Numbered from the stretch's first letter, positions 1 to 11,994 are shown. The stretch is 64,000 bases of DNA from Ophiosphaerella korrae (GCA_028456385.1 JALNQF010000145.1:1-64000), one strand, 5' to 3'. Program-made: numbers and translations. Notes: generated from the sequence alone by a model not told the origin.

Positions 1-628
1 ATATATGGCCTAGCGCTGTTTCCATGGCATCCCCGGCTAATCTTGCCATGGCATCCTCGGCTAACCCATGGTTAGATGACATGCCAACACACCCGGATCC
101 CATCTCCCCACCGTCCGACCACTCAGCGGCTGCCTCCGACTAGGGCGGCTGTTTTGGGCTAGCGTAACGTCTGCCGTGCTCCGGCCCAATCAGCGTCCGG
201 CGCCCCCCTCCGGGCGCGGCCAGCATTGGCATGCCCGTCCTCCCAACTGACTCGACACGAGCTACGGCCACGAAGCGAACCGTTACCCTCTTGGGTGAAT
301 GTTGTGAGCCCTACCCGCGCCCATCCCGCGCCCATCGTCGCCTGCCTGCTGCTGCTCGCCACGAGTCGCCGCCGTAGGTTCGCCGGTATTACCCCGCCAG
401 GCAGTGCCACTACCGCATAGAGGGGAAGAACCGAAATCCTCTTATCGCCACTGCTGCTCGCGGGGTAGTGTTGGATGGGTACTTAAGTATGGGTGGTCCA
501 GGTGTCGTGCACTCGGCCGCCGCTTATCCTACCTATCGTTATACCTGCCATTATATCATCTGCCGCTCACCGTATCTGCTCGTTATACCTTCCCCCGTGG
601 GCTGTACTCGCTATCTAAAACCACCGCA
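1..628. other. 5' flank of the SDR gene, no gene seen
   Basis: No coding region is supported here. An open frame runs upstream from the SDR gene to about 404 but has no ATG, so it is treated as leader. A short direct repeat of 19 nt with one mismatch (around 22-40 and 46-64, core CATGGCATCC) lies at the window edge. The stretch before 629 is pyrimidine-rich, as expected for a fungal core promoter or leader. Confidence 0.5.
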
Positions 629-1501
629 ATGTCTCCTTCTGCCATCATCCCAGATCCCTCACAGACCGCTCCTCCTGCAACGTCTCCCATCTCAGACCAC
701 GTGCATCTTTCCACCGAGCCCACGGACGATTTTGACTGGAAGATCAATCTCAAAGGCAAGGTCATAGCCATCACCGGTGCCAATCGGGGCATCGGTCTTG
801 GGCTGGCCACGGTCTGTCTCGCCAACGATGTGAAGGAAGTCTACTCTCTCGACCTCTTCGAGCCAGGCGACGACTTCCAGGCCCTCGTGGCTGCCAACCC
901 CAAACGAGTACGATACCTCTACTGCGATGTCACCTCGGAGGAGAGCGTTGTCAAAGCCGTCGACGAAATTGTCGCACAGTCCGGCCGCATCGACGGCATG
1001 GTCGCAAATGCTGGTATGACCAAACACCAGCCTGCCCTGAACTTCGACCGCCCTCAGCTCGAACAGCTTTTCAACCTCAACGTTTTCGGTGCCTATTTCT
1101 GTGCAAATGCTGCCGCCAAGAAGTTCATTGAGCTGGGTATCAAAGGCTCCATTGTCTTCACTGCCTCGATGACTTCCTACAGACCAAATCGTGCCGCCCC
1201 CTCAGCCCCTTATGGAGGCACCAAGGCTGCTGTTCGCAATATGGCTCACACTCTTGCCATGGAGTGGGCTAAGCATGGCATCCGAGTCAATTCCGTCTCC
1301 CCTGGCTTCGTGCGCACCCAGATGACCTATTTTGTCGAGAGGGCCCCAGATTGGAATCTTAAGATGCAGTATTACGGCGGTATGCCTAGGCTTGCGGATC
1401 CTAGAGAGCTTGGTGGTGCATACGTCTATCTTTTGTCTGACAGTGCCAGCTATACCACTGGAATCGACCTTCCAATCGCTGGAATCGTTGGCGCCTGGTA
1501 G
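629..1501 (+). CDS. SDR-family NAD(P)-dependent dehydrogenase/reductase
   Basis: A single-exon, 290-residue short-chain dehydrogenase/reductase. The Rossmann glycine motif TGANRGIG is at residues 49-56, the NAG motif at 127-129, and the catalytic Ser180, Tyr195 and Lys199 (YGGTK) are present, so the enzyme should be active. The closest type by memory is the fungal polyol/ketose reductase group (sorbose reductase, arabinitol or mannitol dehydrogenase); the substrate cannot be read from the sequence. The ATG at 629 is chosen because it gives the usual ~40-residue lead before the fold and the longer frame upstream has no ATG. A Zn2Cys6 regulator and a class II aldolase follow on the same strand, which would fit sugar catabolism (inference). 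Confidence 0.9.
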   Translation: MSPSAIIPDPSQTAPPATSPISDHVHLSTEPTDDFDWKINLKGKVIAITGANRGIGLGLATVCLANDVKEVYSLDLFEPGDDFQALVAANPKRVRYLYCDVTSEESVVKAVDEIVAQSGRIDGMVANAGMTKHQPALNFDRPQLEQLFNLNVFGAYFCANAAAKKFIELGIKGSIVFTASMTSYRPNRAAPSAPYGGTKAAVRNMAHTLAMEWAKHGIRVNSVSPGFVRTQMTYFVERAPDWNLKMQYYGGMPRLADPRELGGAYVYLLSDSASYTTGIDLPIAGIVGAW

Positions 1502-1939
1502 ACGCTTGCAAAGTTTCCTTGTTGACGCATTGGGCGGAGTTTTGGTAATGTGGCGCCACCGTAATTTTAGAACGAATGCGACGACTATTATGCCTTAACC
1601 TACCATGATATACTCGTGTTTGATTAGACGTGTAATACCATCGCAGGGCACCATCGCAGGGCACCTGGCACGTGGTGCCCCTGGAGAACGGAAGCGGTTT
1701 ACCGTAATTTTCCAAATGCCGACGCGCGCCCGACTGGATCAATAAAGTTTGAGCCTGGTCGAAGTTAGCGAACAGAATGCGCTCAGCAGTATAAACAGTC
1801 ACGTGTCGTCCTGTCCAGGATTTGAGTTGTCCGTCTGCACCCCACATCCCATAGTCTACCTCCAGCATAATCCATCTTGCCCGAAGCGAACACGCGCCCT
1901 CGAAGCGAAGTCACACCAGTATGCTAAGCGTTCGTGGTG
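1502..1939. other. Intergenic, 3' flank of SDR and promoter of regulator
   Basis: No gene is seen. A tandem 13 nt repeat (CATCGCAGGGCAC twice, about 1641-1667) is present. The region presumably carries the SDR terminator and the regulator's promoter. Confidence 0.5.
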
Positions 1940-3930
1940 ATGCCGCTCTCAACAACAGGTGTTCACAAACCTCGGAAGCCACGTCCGTCGCGTGCGAGAG
2001 GTCTGCGGACGACAACAGGCTGGTAAGCTCCCGCCTCACCCTGTCTCATCCGCAAACTACAACCCTTGCATCACCTCTAGTCTCTGGCAGCTTATCAGCT
2101 CTATGTGCTTCGACTAGATGAAATGCGTCATAATTAGTGGACCTGCCCTTGCAGCCAAAGCTAACATGTCGACAGTCTCACTTGTCGAAAAAGGCGTGTT
2201 AAATGCGACGAGCTTCGTCCGCGTTGTGTGACCTGCACAAAGTCAGATAGAGAATGCCTATACGCATCCAACGCAGAATCAACCTCACCATCAAACGATA
2301 ATGCTTTAGAGACGGCCAGCAGGGCGCCGACGTCGCCCACGGCTGAGACAGTGGTCACCGTGCCTGTTGTGTCTCCGGCAGCGACCAGGAAGTCCTTCTC
2401 AGGAGAATTCAATTCTCAACTATCTACCACCAGTTCTCCAGAACTAATGTTTGACTCTCCCATGACCACCATCCAGTCCATGCCTTCGCCAAACTCGGCT
2501 CCCCTGGAATGGTATGACTTGCTTGCTGAAGATGCAATGAATAATATCGACAAGTATAACTTGAATCTTGACCTTGAGCGAGCCACGCTTTCCAGACGGC
2601 AAAGCCCTGCTCCAGAAGCCGAGATCAATCATCTGCACATTCAGTCACCAAATCCTGGCGAGGCTGCTGGTCCAACACATGAACAGTGGAATTCGCCCGA
2701 GAGTATTTCCATGACTGACGATGACTTTCAACTGTTTCGGCATTATGTCAGTGTGATTGGGCCTGTCTTAGACCTGAGTGACCCCTCCAAACAATTCTCG
2801 ACCACTGTGCCACGGCTGGCCGTGCACAATAACGGAGTGTTGAAATCACTGCTTGCAGTAGCAGCAAGACACCAGGCGCTTCTTGCTGTGCCTCAAAATC
2901 ATGAAACAAACATGTTCGCTCAGACATCAGCTCCAGTGTATAGCGAGGCGAAAAGTCTTGCGAATCCACTTCTCCATATCGCCACGCAGTATTACTATGA
3001 GTGTCTGCACTACCTCTCTCAGAACCTTTTGTATTCCTCGTACTCCAAGTCACAGGAAATCATCGCCACTGCACTACTCATAAGTACGTATGAGATGTTC
3101 GACGCCGAAGCGGAGTACAGTAATGGTGCGTGGGAAAGGCATCTCAGGGGCATCTTTTGGATTCAACGCTCTCAAAACAACAATGGAGAAAGCAAGGATG
3201 GCCTTCGAAGAAGTGCCTGGTGGCAGTGGATACGCCAAGACATATGGGTTGCATTCCGCGAAGGACGTCGAGTATTGACCATCTGGAGGCCAACCAAACG
3301 CTTGATGGACCTCAACGCAGATGAGCTTTGCTTGCGAGTCGTGTACATCTGCGGAAGGAGCGTGGACTTTGCTGCCAACGAGAAAAAATACGACATGAAG
3401 ACGCGCATCGACCAGAGCAGGAAGCTCCTACAGGCACTGGGCGACTGGCACCGCATTCTGCCACCATCATTCCAACCTATCTACAAAGCCACACAACCAG
3501 ATCCAAACAGGATTTTCACACCTACATGGATTCACCCCCCGTCACATGCAGCAGCGATTCAGACGTTCCACTTTGCACGTATCATTGTCTTGATCAACCA
3601 ACCTTCTATTGGTGGAATGGACGAATTCAGAGCTCGGCAGCGTCTCCTCGATGAAAGTGTTGAGATGATATGCGGCATCAGCATGATGCATCAGGGACAG
3701 GATCTTCCAAGCGCATTCGTCAATTTCCAGGCGCTATATGCAGGTGAGCAATGCAGCAACAACTAAATCTTTCATCACTGACAATCCAAGCTGGTCTCTG
3801 CACCGTACAAGACCACCACAAACAATCCGTGATCCTTCAGCTTCTCGAAAACACGCTTGAGATTACCAAGTTTCCACCCAAGTCTCTCCTCAACGACCTC
3901 ACCAATCACTGGCGCAAGACGGAGTCGTGA
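1940..3930 (+). CDS. Zn2Cys6 fungal-specific transcription factor
   Basis: Three exons: 1940-2022, 2176-3743 and 3791-3930 (introns of 153 and 47 nt, both GT-AG), giving 596 residues. The zinc cluster is split by the first intron and reads C28, C31, C38, C45, C48, C55 (CX2CX6CX6CX2CX6C) after a basic lead, a standard GAL4-type nuclear DNA-binding domain. From about residue 190 to the end is a fungal-specific regulatory domain, with LAVAARHQAL and LLISTYEMFDAE typical of the Fungal_trans_2 type. The second intron was placed because it restores a frame ending in HWRKTES. It lies between an SDR and a class II aldolase gene and may regulate them; no target is known. Confidence 0.88.
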
Positions 3931-4557
3931 ATAAAATATACTTCGCACACCATTGGTGGCTTTTTATTAACAATCCTTTCCCGCGGGCGGGTAGATAGGA
4001 CCGTTTCCCATTTTCCCTAGATGTAAATGCCGCACATGCATCGGGACTTATACAGAGTTTGTGGCGTCGTTCCCAAAAGTGGGTCTCCCCCCCCCCGACA
4101 CGTTGCGAGCATCCGATATCTCCACGTGCCACGAATCGCAGATTCCTTAAATTCCCCATGGCTGAATCAGCGCTCCGACAGGGCTAGACGGGTTCGATTT
4201 GGTGCCCCCCACTGGTTTGGAGATCAGGCGGGGTTGCAGGGCGTGGCAAATGGCGTGGCGCCGGAGGAGGTGCCGGCTTTTGGGGGACGCCTCGTTACGA
4301 GGATGGAGGTGACTTGGGTTATGGGAGTATCACTGCATGTCGTTATCTTGATGGGGGGTTGAGGTTTCTGGCTACGGAAACGAAGCAAAAGCCCGATTGT
4401 GCTGAAGCAGAGCGCCTCGACTCGATCGCCAATCATCTTATAACGGAATGACACGACTTTGCACCTAATATCGCCGACTATAAAGCTGCTACTCTGGTAT
4501 ACCCTTTCCGACCCATTCCGACAACACCATACTCGCTAACCTCAACATCAACACACC
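3931..4557. promoter_or_regulatory. Promoter region of class II aldolase
   Basis: No gene is seen in this 627 bp gap. A TATA-like element (CTATAAAG, 4478-4485) lies about 75 nt upstream of the aldolase ATG, followed by a C-rich leader. Confidence 0.45.
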
Positions 4558-5520
4558 ATGTCCCACACCCCAACCATGCGCCACAACCGCACCCTCCAAA
4601 TCCTCTCTGCCGCATCCGCCGGCAACTACGGCGTCCTCTCTGCCATCGCGTCCGCCCCGCCCCTCCCCCTCTCACACCCCCCTTAACCCCCACAGCTACA
4701 CCATCGAACACCTCACCGCCCTCGTCCGCGCTGCAGAAGCAAAGCGCTCCCCGCTCATCCTCCAACTCTTCCCCGCAACTCTCACACTCCTCCCCCTCCT
4801 CGCCCACGCCGCCGCCCACGCCGTGCGCACCGCAACTGTCCCGCTCGCCCTGCACATCGACCACGCACAGGATGAGGCGCAGATTCGCCAGATTATCGCA
4901 GACCTGCCGGTCGATTCCGTCATGGTCGATATGTCGCACTTCCCACTAGACGAGAATCTAGCCCGCACGCGCTCCCTCGCGCTCGAATGCCACGCGCGTG
5001 GCATCGCCGTCGAGGCGGAAAGCGGGCGCATCGAAGGCGGCGAAGACGGTCTCGCAGATACGCACGGCCTCGAAGGTACGTCGCATCTCCCGTGCCCCCT
5101 CCTCACCTTGCCGGCGCCGCTGATTTGTGTCTTGTAGCCCTGTACACGTCCCCCGCAGACGTCACCGCTTTCCTCGCTGCACACATCGATATCCTAGCCC
5201 CATCCATTGGCAACGTGCACGGCGAGTACGGGCCTGCTGGGCCGCAGCTGCAGTTCGATCGCTTGGAGGCGATTGCGGCGCAGGTTGGGGGCCGTGTGGC
5301 CATTGCGTTGCATGGGACGAATGGATTTGGGGAGGAGGTTATGCGCAGGTGTATTAAGGCCGGGGCGACCAAGTTGAATGTTAATAAGTTGTTGTTGGAG
5401 GGGGGGAATGCGGTTATGGGGAAAGGGTGGGATTCAAGGGTTAGTGCGGAGGTGGTGAGGGTTGTGCAGGCGGAGGTGGAGCGGTGGATGGATGTTTGTG
5501 GGAGTAATGGGCGGGCGTAA
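4558..5520 (+). CDS. Class II fructose-/tagatose-bisphosphate aldolase family protein
   Basis: Three exons (4558-4649, 4696-5075, 5138-5520) give 284 residues, the usual size for class II ketose-bisphosphate aldolases. Metal-site and active-site landmarks are in order: HIDHAQD (His87), the VDMSHFPLDEN block at 108-118, ESGRIEGGEDG (Glu139 onward), His185 in NVHGEYG, His216 in HGTNG and NVN at 238-240. The enzyme should perform Zn-dependent aldol cleavage of a ketose bisphosphate or a related sugar. It is too divergent from the core glycolytic enzyme to be assumed to be FBA1. The first intron uses a weak donor (GTCCGC) but is needed to avoid an in-frame TAA. Its neighbours suggest a peripheral sugar pathway. 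Confidence 0.87.
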
Positions 5521-6220
5521 GGGTGTGGTGTGGGGAAACGTATGCGGTTGTGTTTACTTCAGGGGAAAGGCACGGATGGTAGTGTGGCTATGTAGCCGTC
5601 CGAATGTTTAATAATATGATACATTTGAGGGCGTCAAGGGGGGTACAAGAAAGTGGTAATGCGCGCACTTTTGTACCTGAACTAATACATCTGTTCCACG
5701 ACCTCTCTGCAGCAGGGCCAAAATGCAGCATGCATGGATACAAGGAGATATGTGCAATATCTTCGACGCATTTTCGCTAGCCATCATCTTCTCATGTACA
5801 CATAGCGATTACCTGGTCAGACAGTTGGCCAGCCATGTACATGTACGCGAGACTTCACAATCACTCACTCACCGCCCGTCTATCAAGAAAACTTACCCCT
5901 CCACTTCCGTGACATCTGGTAGCCCAGCCACTTGGACCTGATTACTTGTTCAGGCACATCCATTAGGAATGGTAGACCACACGGCCGAATAATGCGCGCG
6001 TTGTTTAATATTCTGCCTGGGTACCGAATAGGAGTACTAACGCTTCCAGACGAAACATGCTCGGCCCTACGAATGCCTCTCTAATCACGATGGCATGAAG
6101 CATTCTAGCAATCTTTAAAGCTCGAATAGCGTTCAATGCTATGACATTGGTCGGAGTATCAGATGCAAAATTCAAAGCTAGCACAATCGCTGCTATGCTT
6201 AAGCCTCTACAACTCCCGTG
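5521..6220. other. Intergenic, no gene recognised
   Basis: This stretch downstream of the aldolase contains only short frames with no recognisable domain or splice structure. No repeat was noticed. Confidence 0.4.
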
Positions 6221-6854
6221 CTACAAGTCAACAGCAAGAAGGACGGCATCTCCGTAAGCGGTCAGCATTTCCCCTCCTCGATTGCCGTCGTCAATCAACC
6301 CAAGTCCCCACGATAAGTAACTTCTCGCCCACTCCGCAACAGCTACAGCCGGGACACGCATCAGCCCGCGCCAGCCTGCATCCACACATTCTACAGCCTC
6401 ACACCTCACGCTAAAACACCGCGTGGCAAGCGCGATAGCATGGTCCATCGCCAAAACGCCCCCAGTGCCGTGCAGGAAAATGGTATATTCCGGAATTCGG
6501 TGCAGCGTCTGCTTCTTCATGGCCTGCAGGATAATGCCCCTTATGATCCAACCGCAGCAATCATGGCCTTGGGACATGGAAAAAGGTCTGGCAGTTTGAT
6601 GCGCTAGTCGCCGTCTAAGTTGATGCCGTCGATCTTCTTGGGCTGGAGGTTGGAGGGCTGCTTGGCGATATGGCAAACGTGGGGATGAATTTGGAGGATA
6701 GGGGGCGCGTCGTGCACGGCTGTGACCCCAAGTTGCATAGATTGGTTGTGTTGGCCAGCCGAGTTGTTCGAGGGACCCGGTTAGTGGGTTTGCGCAGAGC
6801 CATGAGTTGATTGGAAGCGGAGTCCGGGGATGAGATAGTGTTAGTTAGGTGCAC
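6221..6854 (-). other. Coding-like relic of unknown identity
   Basis: The minus strand shows protein-like stretches spread over at least two frames with stops between them, for example KKIDGINLDGD near 6610-6640 and LHGTGGVLAMDHAIALA near 6420-6480. GC content is higher than in the flanks. I do not recognise the family. It may be the remains of a catabolic enzyme, or chance open frames. Confidence 0.2.
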
Positions 6855-7389
6855 TTGCTTTGTTGCAAAGAAGGTGCAGTATTTTCAAAAATGTCCTTCG
6901 CGAGGAGGATACCTAGGGGCGGCCTATAGTGAAGTGGGTGGCGAGCTTGAGGAGGGAAAGGGATATGCCGAGAGTAAACATCTGATATTTATGGGAAGGA
7001 GTGGATTGTACAAAAGAATACACAACTCTATGTTAGGCTCGCGGCCGGAGCTAGTACACTAAAATTGAAGCTATTAGATGAATTCATCTGACTTGAGCTA
7101 GAGTGCCGATAAGTGACTAAAATAGCTCACCACGAATACGAGCATGGGACCGGTGAGCATTTCAGGCACAAAGTAGGTCGACCTACCACCTGTCATTCTT
7201 AGTAGCTCAAGCAAAAGTACATAAGATTATCTATAATAAATGGTCTTACGTTGTATACACTAGGCTGTCCCCTACACATCGCGATACGTGACTGTAATGG
7301 ACCCAAGGTATGCCCAATACGGTGGTCTAATATCGGCCAGTATTTCAGTCATTATCATGTAGTTCTATCGTTGCTCCAAGCATGCAGAT
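6855..7389. other. Intergenic AT-rich stretch
   Basis: No gene, tRNA or clear repeat is seen here. It lies just before the first copy of the duplicated element. Confidence 0.4.
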
Positions 7390-7696
7390 AGAGTACATAA
7401 ACTTCCCTTGAGCATACGATGGGTTTGAAGCGCTTGGTAGTAGCAACTAAGTTAGGGGGTTGGGTGTATGAACGTGTAAAGGTGCAATCCACGGTCTACC
7501 AAATTATATAATAAAAAGCGGTCAAAAGCAGAAAGGTATTCTTCAGCACTATTTGAATGAAGAATCACCAGAGGCTAAAATCAGACTGTAGAGGCAGCTG
7601 TAGCATTGGCAAAAGCAAACAACCGGTAACCTGGCCAAAATTTAATCACGAAAACAAAAAAGAATCGAAGGCCTTGCCCAGAATCGAACTAGTCAG
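7390..7696 (-). repeat. SINE-like repeat, copy A (tRNA-related end)
   Basis: About 307 bp that align along their length with 7849-8150, with many substitutions, mostly transitions. Shared blocks include GTATTCTTC, TTTGAATGAAGAATNA and CCAAAATTTAATCACGAAAA. On the minus strand the element begins with a degraded tRNA T-arm/B-box-like sequence (around 7678-7695), so it resembles a tRNA-derived retroposon that lost its 5' head. It could also be a simple duplication with tRNA sequence attached. Confidence 0.55.
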
Positions 7697-7848
7697 ACCG
7701 TATGCAGTGAAAACTTATAATACAACAACTTTGCAGGGCGACAGCAGCAGGTACAGAAGAGATATTAGGGTGGGAAGTAGAAAATAATAAATCGGGGGGT
7801 AGTTGCGAAGTTGGATGTAGTCTGTTGATAATATGAAACAGTATAAAA

Positions 7849-8150
7849 GAGTATATAAACTCCCCTCGGCGTACAATGGGTCCGAAGTGCTCAGGAGTAG
7901 CAACTAAATTAGAGAGTTGGGTACATAAACGTGTGGGGGTATAACCCAACGTCTACTAAAATTATACGATAAAATGTGGTTAAAAGTAGAGATGTATTCT
8001 TCGGCATTATTTGAATGAAGAATTAACAAAGATTGAAATTAGACTGTAGAGGTAGCTATAGCATTGACAAAAGCAACCAACCGATAACCTAGCCAAAATT
8101 TAATCACGAAAACAAAAAGGAACGAAAGGTCTTGCCCGGAATCGAACCGG
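7849..8150 (-). repeat. SINE-like repeat, copy B, joined to tRNA-Gln-like head
   Basis: Second copy of the 7390-7696 element, offset by 459 bp in direct orientation. Its minus-strand 5' end runs into an intact B box (GGTTCGATTCC) and a tRNA-Gln-like sequence. The two copies differ mostly by C/T and G/A changes, which is compatible with repeat-induced point mutation but not proved by it. Confidence 0.6.
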
Positions 8151-8222
8151 GGTTGCCGGAATTCGGAAAACACTGATGTAGATCAGAATCCGGAGTGATA
8201 ACCGCTACCTAATGGGAATTAG
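8128..8222 (-). tRNA. tRNA-Gln(CTG)-like sequence with intron-like insert, probably degenerate
   Basis: Read on the minus strand there is a D-arm/A box (TAGCGGTTATCAC), an anticodon arm with CTG in the loop, a ~22 nt insert at the canonical tRNA intron position, a T-arm with TTCGATT loop, and a 3' acceptor strand CAAGACC. The expected 5' partner GGTCTTG is not in place; a partial match (ATCTTG) lies about 17 nt further upstream, as if the 5' part had been interrupted. It may be a pseudo-tRNA or the head of a SINE. A covariance-model search would decide. Confidence 0.45.
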
Positions 8223-8230
8223 CGGGGGCA

Positions 8231-9020
8231 AGATAAACTGGGTGTTGTTGTGACTTACACTACAAAACCGAGTTGCGATGACAAGAGGATCAAATAAACA
8301 TAATATATACTAATTACTACAGTACTCTAAAATATAAGTGGGAAATGATTTGGACATCAAACCCGAGTGGCGCAGAAGAATTTTCTGCAAAATGAGGGGT
8401 TAGTGCGTGACGCTAGAACATGTGCGGAGCCGAACGCAATGGATCAACAACACGACAGGCTAGTCCTTGTCCGCGAGCGAGTTTAGTAGCAACGTTATAT
8501 AATATACTTTCCATGACTACACGACAGTTTCAATGGCTGTTTGACTACGTTGTGCACTGTCTCGATGACGTACTACAGGTCGGTGCACAGTCATACAAAC
8601 AGGTTACGACAGGAAACGGCAATTTGGCCACCACTTTAGGTACGCATCGAATGGTTGCTGCGTGTTGTATTGTAGACCGTAGCTTGATGGTGAGGTCAAC
8701 TCATCGGCTCACTTGTGCCAAATAGCAAATTTAATTCAAATAACTGTTGCACCTCTGCATGGTCGGGACTGAGTGTGACTCATGTTCAGAGGCCATTTGA
8801 AGCGCAAGCTAGTTTTTCGAGGGAACCAATTGCTCCAAGTAGTTCTTGTGTCAAATGGGGGGTTTCGCTACCTCGCTATGCGCATTCTGGAAATGATTCG
8901 CGTTGTGGGCTGCGTTGTCATGCCAATTTATCTAGCATACAGCCAACACTACCATGATTTCAAGATGATCAATTCAATTGTTCATTTGGGTATCACTAAT
9001 TAACTACTTTTGCCAGGGTA
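8231..9020. other. Intergenic, no gene recognised
   Basis: Short open frames only, without recognisable domains. It forms the 3' flank of the minus-strand sugar transporter. Confidence 0.4.
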
Positions 9021-11012
9021 TCAAGTCGCCCACAATCCCCCTTGTTCGCCTCGAATCGCCTGCCTATTCCTGCTTCGGTCGGGATGCAACGGCGACGGCG
9101 GAACCTCTCGTACCAAACCACCCCCATCCCCACCCCTAGGTTTTCTCTCATCGCTTTTCCTGGTGTCGAACTTGTTCGGAACGATCACGTCCATGTCCCA
9201 GCTCAGCCTCTCGTCTACTCTTGACCACCTCCTTTCCGACCACTCCATTTGCTTTTCAACCTGGCATTGCGCTTCATCGGCGAGCGCGCGGTCTTCGAAC
9301 AAGAACGCGAGTTCTTCGAGTGTGCGGCCATAGGTTTCAGGGAACATGAAATACTACGGGTGTTAGTGTGAGGGTGGAGGAAAGGGGTTGTACATTTGGA
9401 CGTACGATGAAAACAATTTCGAATGCGAGCCAGGCGCAGTATGTAATCATCCATTTCCAGGCGATATTACGCAGCCCGATGGGATTCACAAACGTAGTGA
9501 AGAAGCCCGCTGAGCGGCCGAAGAACTGGAAAATCGTTATCCCCTTTGCGCGCTGGGCGAAGGGGAAAAGTTCGACAAGGAATGCTGTCGAGATGTTAGT
9601 TTCAAAGGTTCCTCCTTGACGGAAGAGGGAGCTTACTGTACGTCAACGCATTATATCCGATGTTATAACACGCCTGATATATGAAAATAATAGCGATCGT
9701 GAGACGCGCTGGCTCTTTTGAGGCGGTGCTAGTATATTGCTGAACGCTAATGGTCCAGGCAACGTAGCAGCAAAGTAAACTTGTTGCACACGTAAGGTAC
9801 ATCTTTCGTCGTGGGAAGCGCTTCACCAGAAGCGAGATGATAATGGCGTTAACCAGATTCCAGCTGTTCAACCCCACGTTAAGTTTCCCTATAAAATTCG
9901 CATCTTTAAAGCCAATCAAGCCAAGCAGGTCGTTTAAGTAGTAGGACAGTAATGTGTTGCCACTCCATTGCGTAAATAAGCCTAGGAAGGAGCCGATGAT
10001 CACGCGCTTTCGGAGACCTGGGACTATGAGAAGTTCCTTCCATGAGCGTTGGCTATTCTCTAGTTCGATACGGATAGTGTGCTCGATCTGCGCCATTTCT
10101 GCAGCAGCGAAGGCGGAGTGTGGGTCATTTTCCGCGTGGTAGTAAACGAGTGTGCGATATGCTTCTTCTCGACGATCTTTTGAAATGAGGAAACGTGGGG
10201 ATTCGGGTATCATACTACCCCTTGTTAGTACTTTCTTCTGAAACGGAACGAAGAGGGAAGACATACAAAATAAAGACAATTTGAATCAGCGAAGGGAAAC
10301 ACTGCAGAAATGATGGGATGCGCCAAGACCAGTCATCCGCCATGGACTGGGTTCCAAAAGAGATGCCTGCTGCTACCAGCGAGCCGACAAACCACAGTGC
10401 GTTGAAAAGAGATGTCATAATGGGTCGTTCCTTGGGATATGCAAGCTCGCCCATCAAAGATGAGCCAGCGATAATACAGAAGGGAATGCCAAAACCTAGC
10501 ATTAGTCGTGCGCAGATGTACATAGCCGCTGTTATTGTCAGCAGAGTCTCTTATGTTTATCGAATCTGAACGTACCGCTGATAGAAAGCGCCTGTACCAA
10601 AGATCCAACAACCATGATCCAAGACCCTAGAAAAATGGACCATCTCCGGCCAAAATGATCGTTGACATGTGGGACTAGCGGAAGCGCGCAGATGGCTCCC
10701 AGGTTATATGCTGCTGAGATGATTCCAAGAAGTGCTCCTTGGGGGTTGTTGAAGTCTACAATAGTTAGCCAAACCCCGATATTGCCACTCATCGCTCTTA
10801 CATAGCCGCCATGCCGGTGATATTTGGACCGTGTTTATCATCTGCGAGTCGAAGCCCGAGGTCATCTCGATTCCAATACAGGTCGGTAGTAACAGCGCAT
10901 ATAGGTATCTCAGGTTCCTCTTCCGATACCATGGCGTCAGGTCTTGCTCGACGATGCGTGTGAGCACAGGGTCGGCCTGCCTCGCAGCAGCGGCAGCGCC
11001 AACGGGCGCCAT
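9021..11012 (-). CDS. MFS sugar transporter
   Basis: Six exons on the minus strand: 10802-11012, 10576-10755, 10267-10528, 9637-10220, 9406-9584 and 9021-9353. All five introns are 46-52 nt GT-AG, giving 582 residues. Family signatures of the sugar porter group are present in order: GFDSQMIN in TM1, FNNPQGALLG, FGRRWSIFLGS between TM2 and TM3, GELAYPKERP, PESPRFLISKDR in the central loop, and PETYGRTLEE after TM12. It is a plasma-membrane hexose, pentose or oligosaccharide symporter of the fungal lactose/quinate/hexose type; the substrate is unknown. It lies next to the acyl-CoA carboxylase pair and ~4 kb from the aldolase. All key motifs are intact, so it should be functional. Confidence 0.92.
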
Positions 11013-11994
11013 AACATGTCCGTCTCTTCAACCCAACGTAACCGTTCTTATCAGATGTCCGGAAAAGATATGGGAAACTCGTTGCACGAGTTTAGCGAGT
11101 CGGTGTCAAGTGCAGTAAACAAACGATCGTCAGTACCCGCGAGCGGGGGTGTGCGGATGCATTCATATGTCCATAAGTCCGGGGCATGAGCACGGCCCAG
11201 TCAATCAAATCGCAGTGCCGGTAAGATGGTGAGAAATACGAGCACAAGTGCGTGAGATGACTGGGATGGTGTTGTCATAAAGCATTGACATGGCCCCGCG
11301 TGTTGGTGGTTAATATATGCGCGTCAATCAGCGACGAATCGGGCCGGGTAACACGTTGTATCCGTGCAGTGTGATGCTGGCCCGCGTCCGGTTCAGAACT
11401 GCTACCGAACTTGTAATACCTGGTAGAAGAGCTTTGGCTGCGAAGAGGAGTACATGACACACAACCTGAAAGCTGTGGTGCGATTTATTGTTGTGGTGGA
11501 AGACACTCACGGAATCGCTGACCTATTGCCGTAGTACGAGCAACGCGCCTCATCAACATAGAAGGGAGCCAAGGTGGATAAATGAACGACCCAGCGGCTG
11601 TGCCACAAGTCTCGCTCCTGTTAGATGTCGCCAGAACGCCACATCCGCCCGACTGGGAACCGAAACCACGAAACGGGATACGGGGGCGTAGCCGGACGGC
11701 GCAGTCAGCTGCACGAATCCTCGACGAATCCCTCGGAAGTCTAGGCCTGAAACCACTCTGCCAGTAACTGAACACTGTGCACGCCCCGGGCCGAATGCTT
11801 ACTTTCTTCGCTGGGAACGGCCGAAGGCGGGCTGACAGTCGTCCCAGATGCATAACTGGTATAATTGTCACATCGACCATAAAAAAAGAAGATGACACCT
11901 CATGTCAGCGGGGACGCGACACGAATCGATTGATGATGTTAGTTACACAGTGTAGAAGCAGGCGGGGCCTTGCAGGATGCACGCTGCAGCCAGT
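11013..11994. other. Intergenic, transporter promoter and carboxyltransferase 3' flank
   Basis: About 980 bp without a supported gene. Frames on both strands overlap one another and show no domains. The upstream region of the transporter lies at its left end. Confidence 0.45.

Noticed and set aside
404..628. N-terminal extension of the SDR gene
   Set aside because: The frame is open but has no ATG; the conserved SDR fold begins normally after the ATG at 629.
7390..8222. CRISPR array or integrase attachment site at the tRNA-like sequence
   Set aside because: Two long diverged copies without regular spacers do not form an array, and the genome is fungal, so a retroposon or duplication is the better reading.
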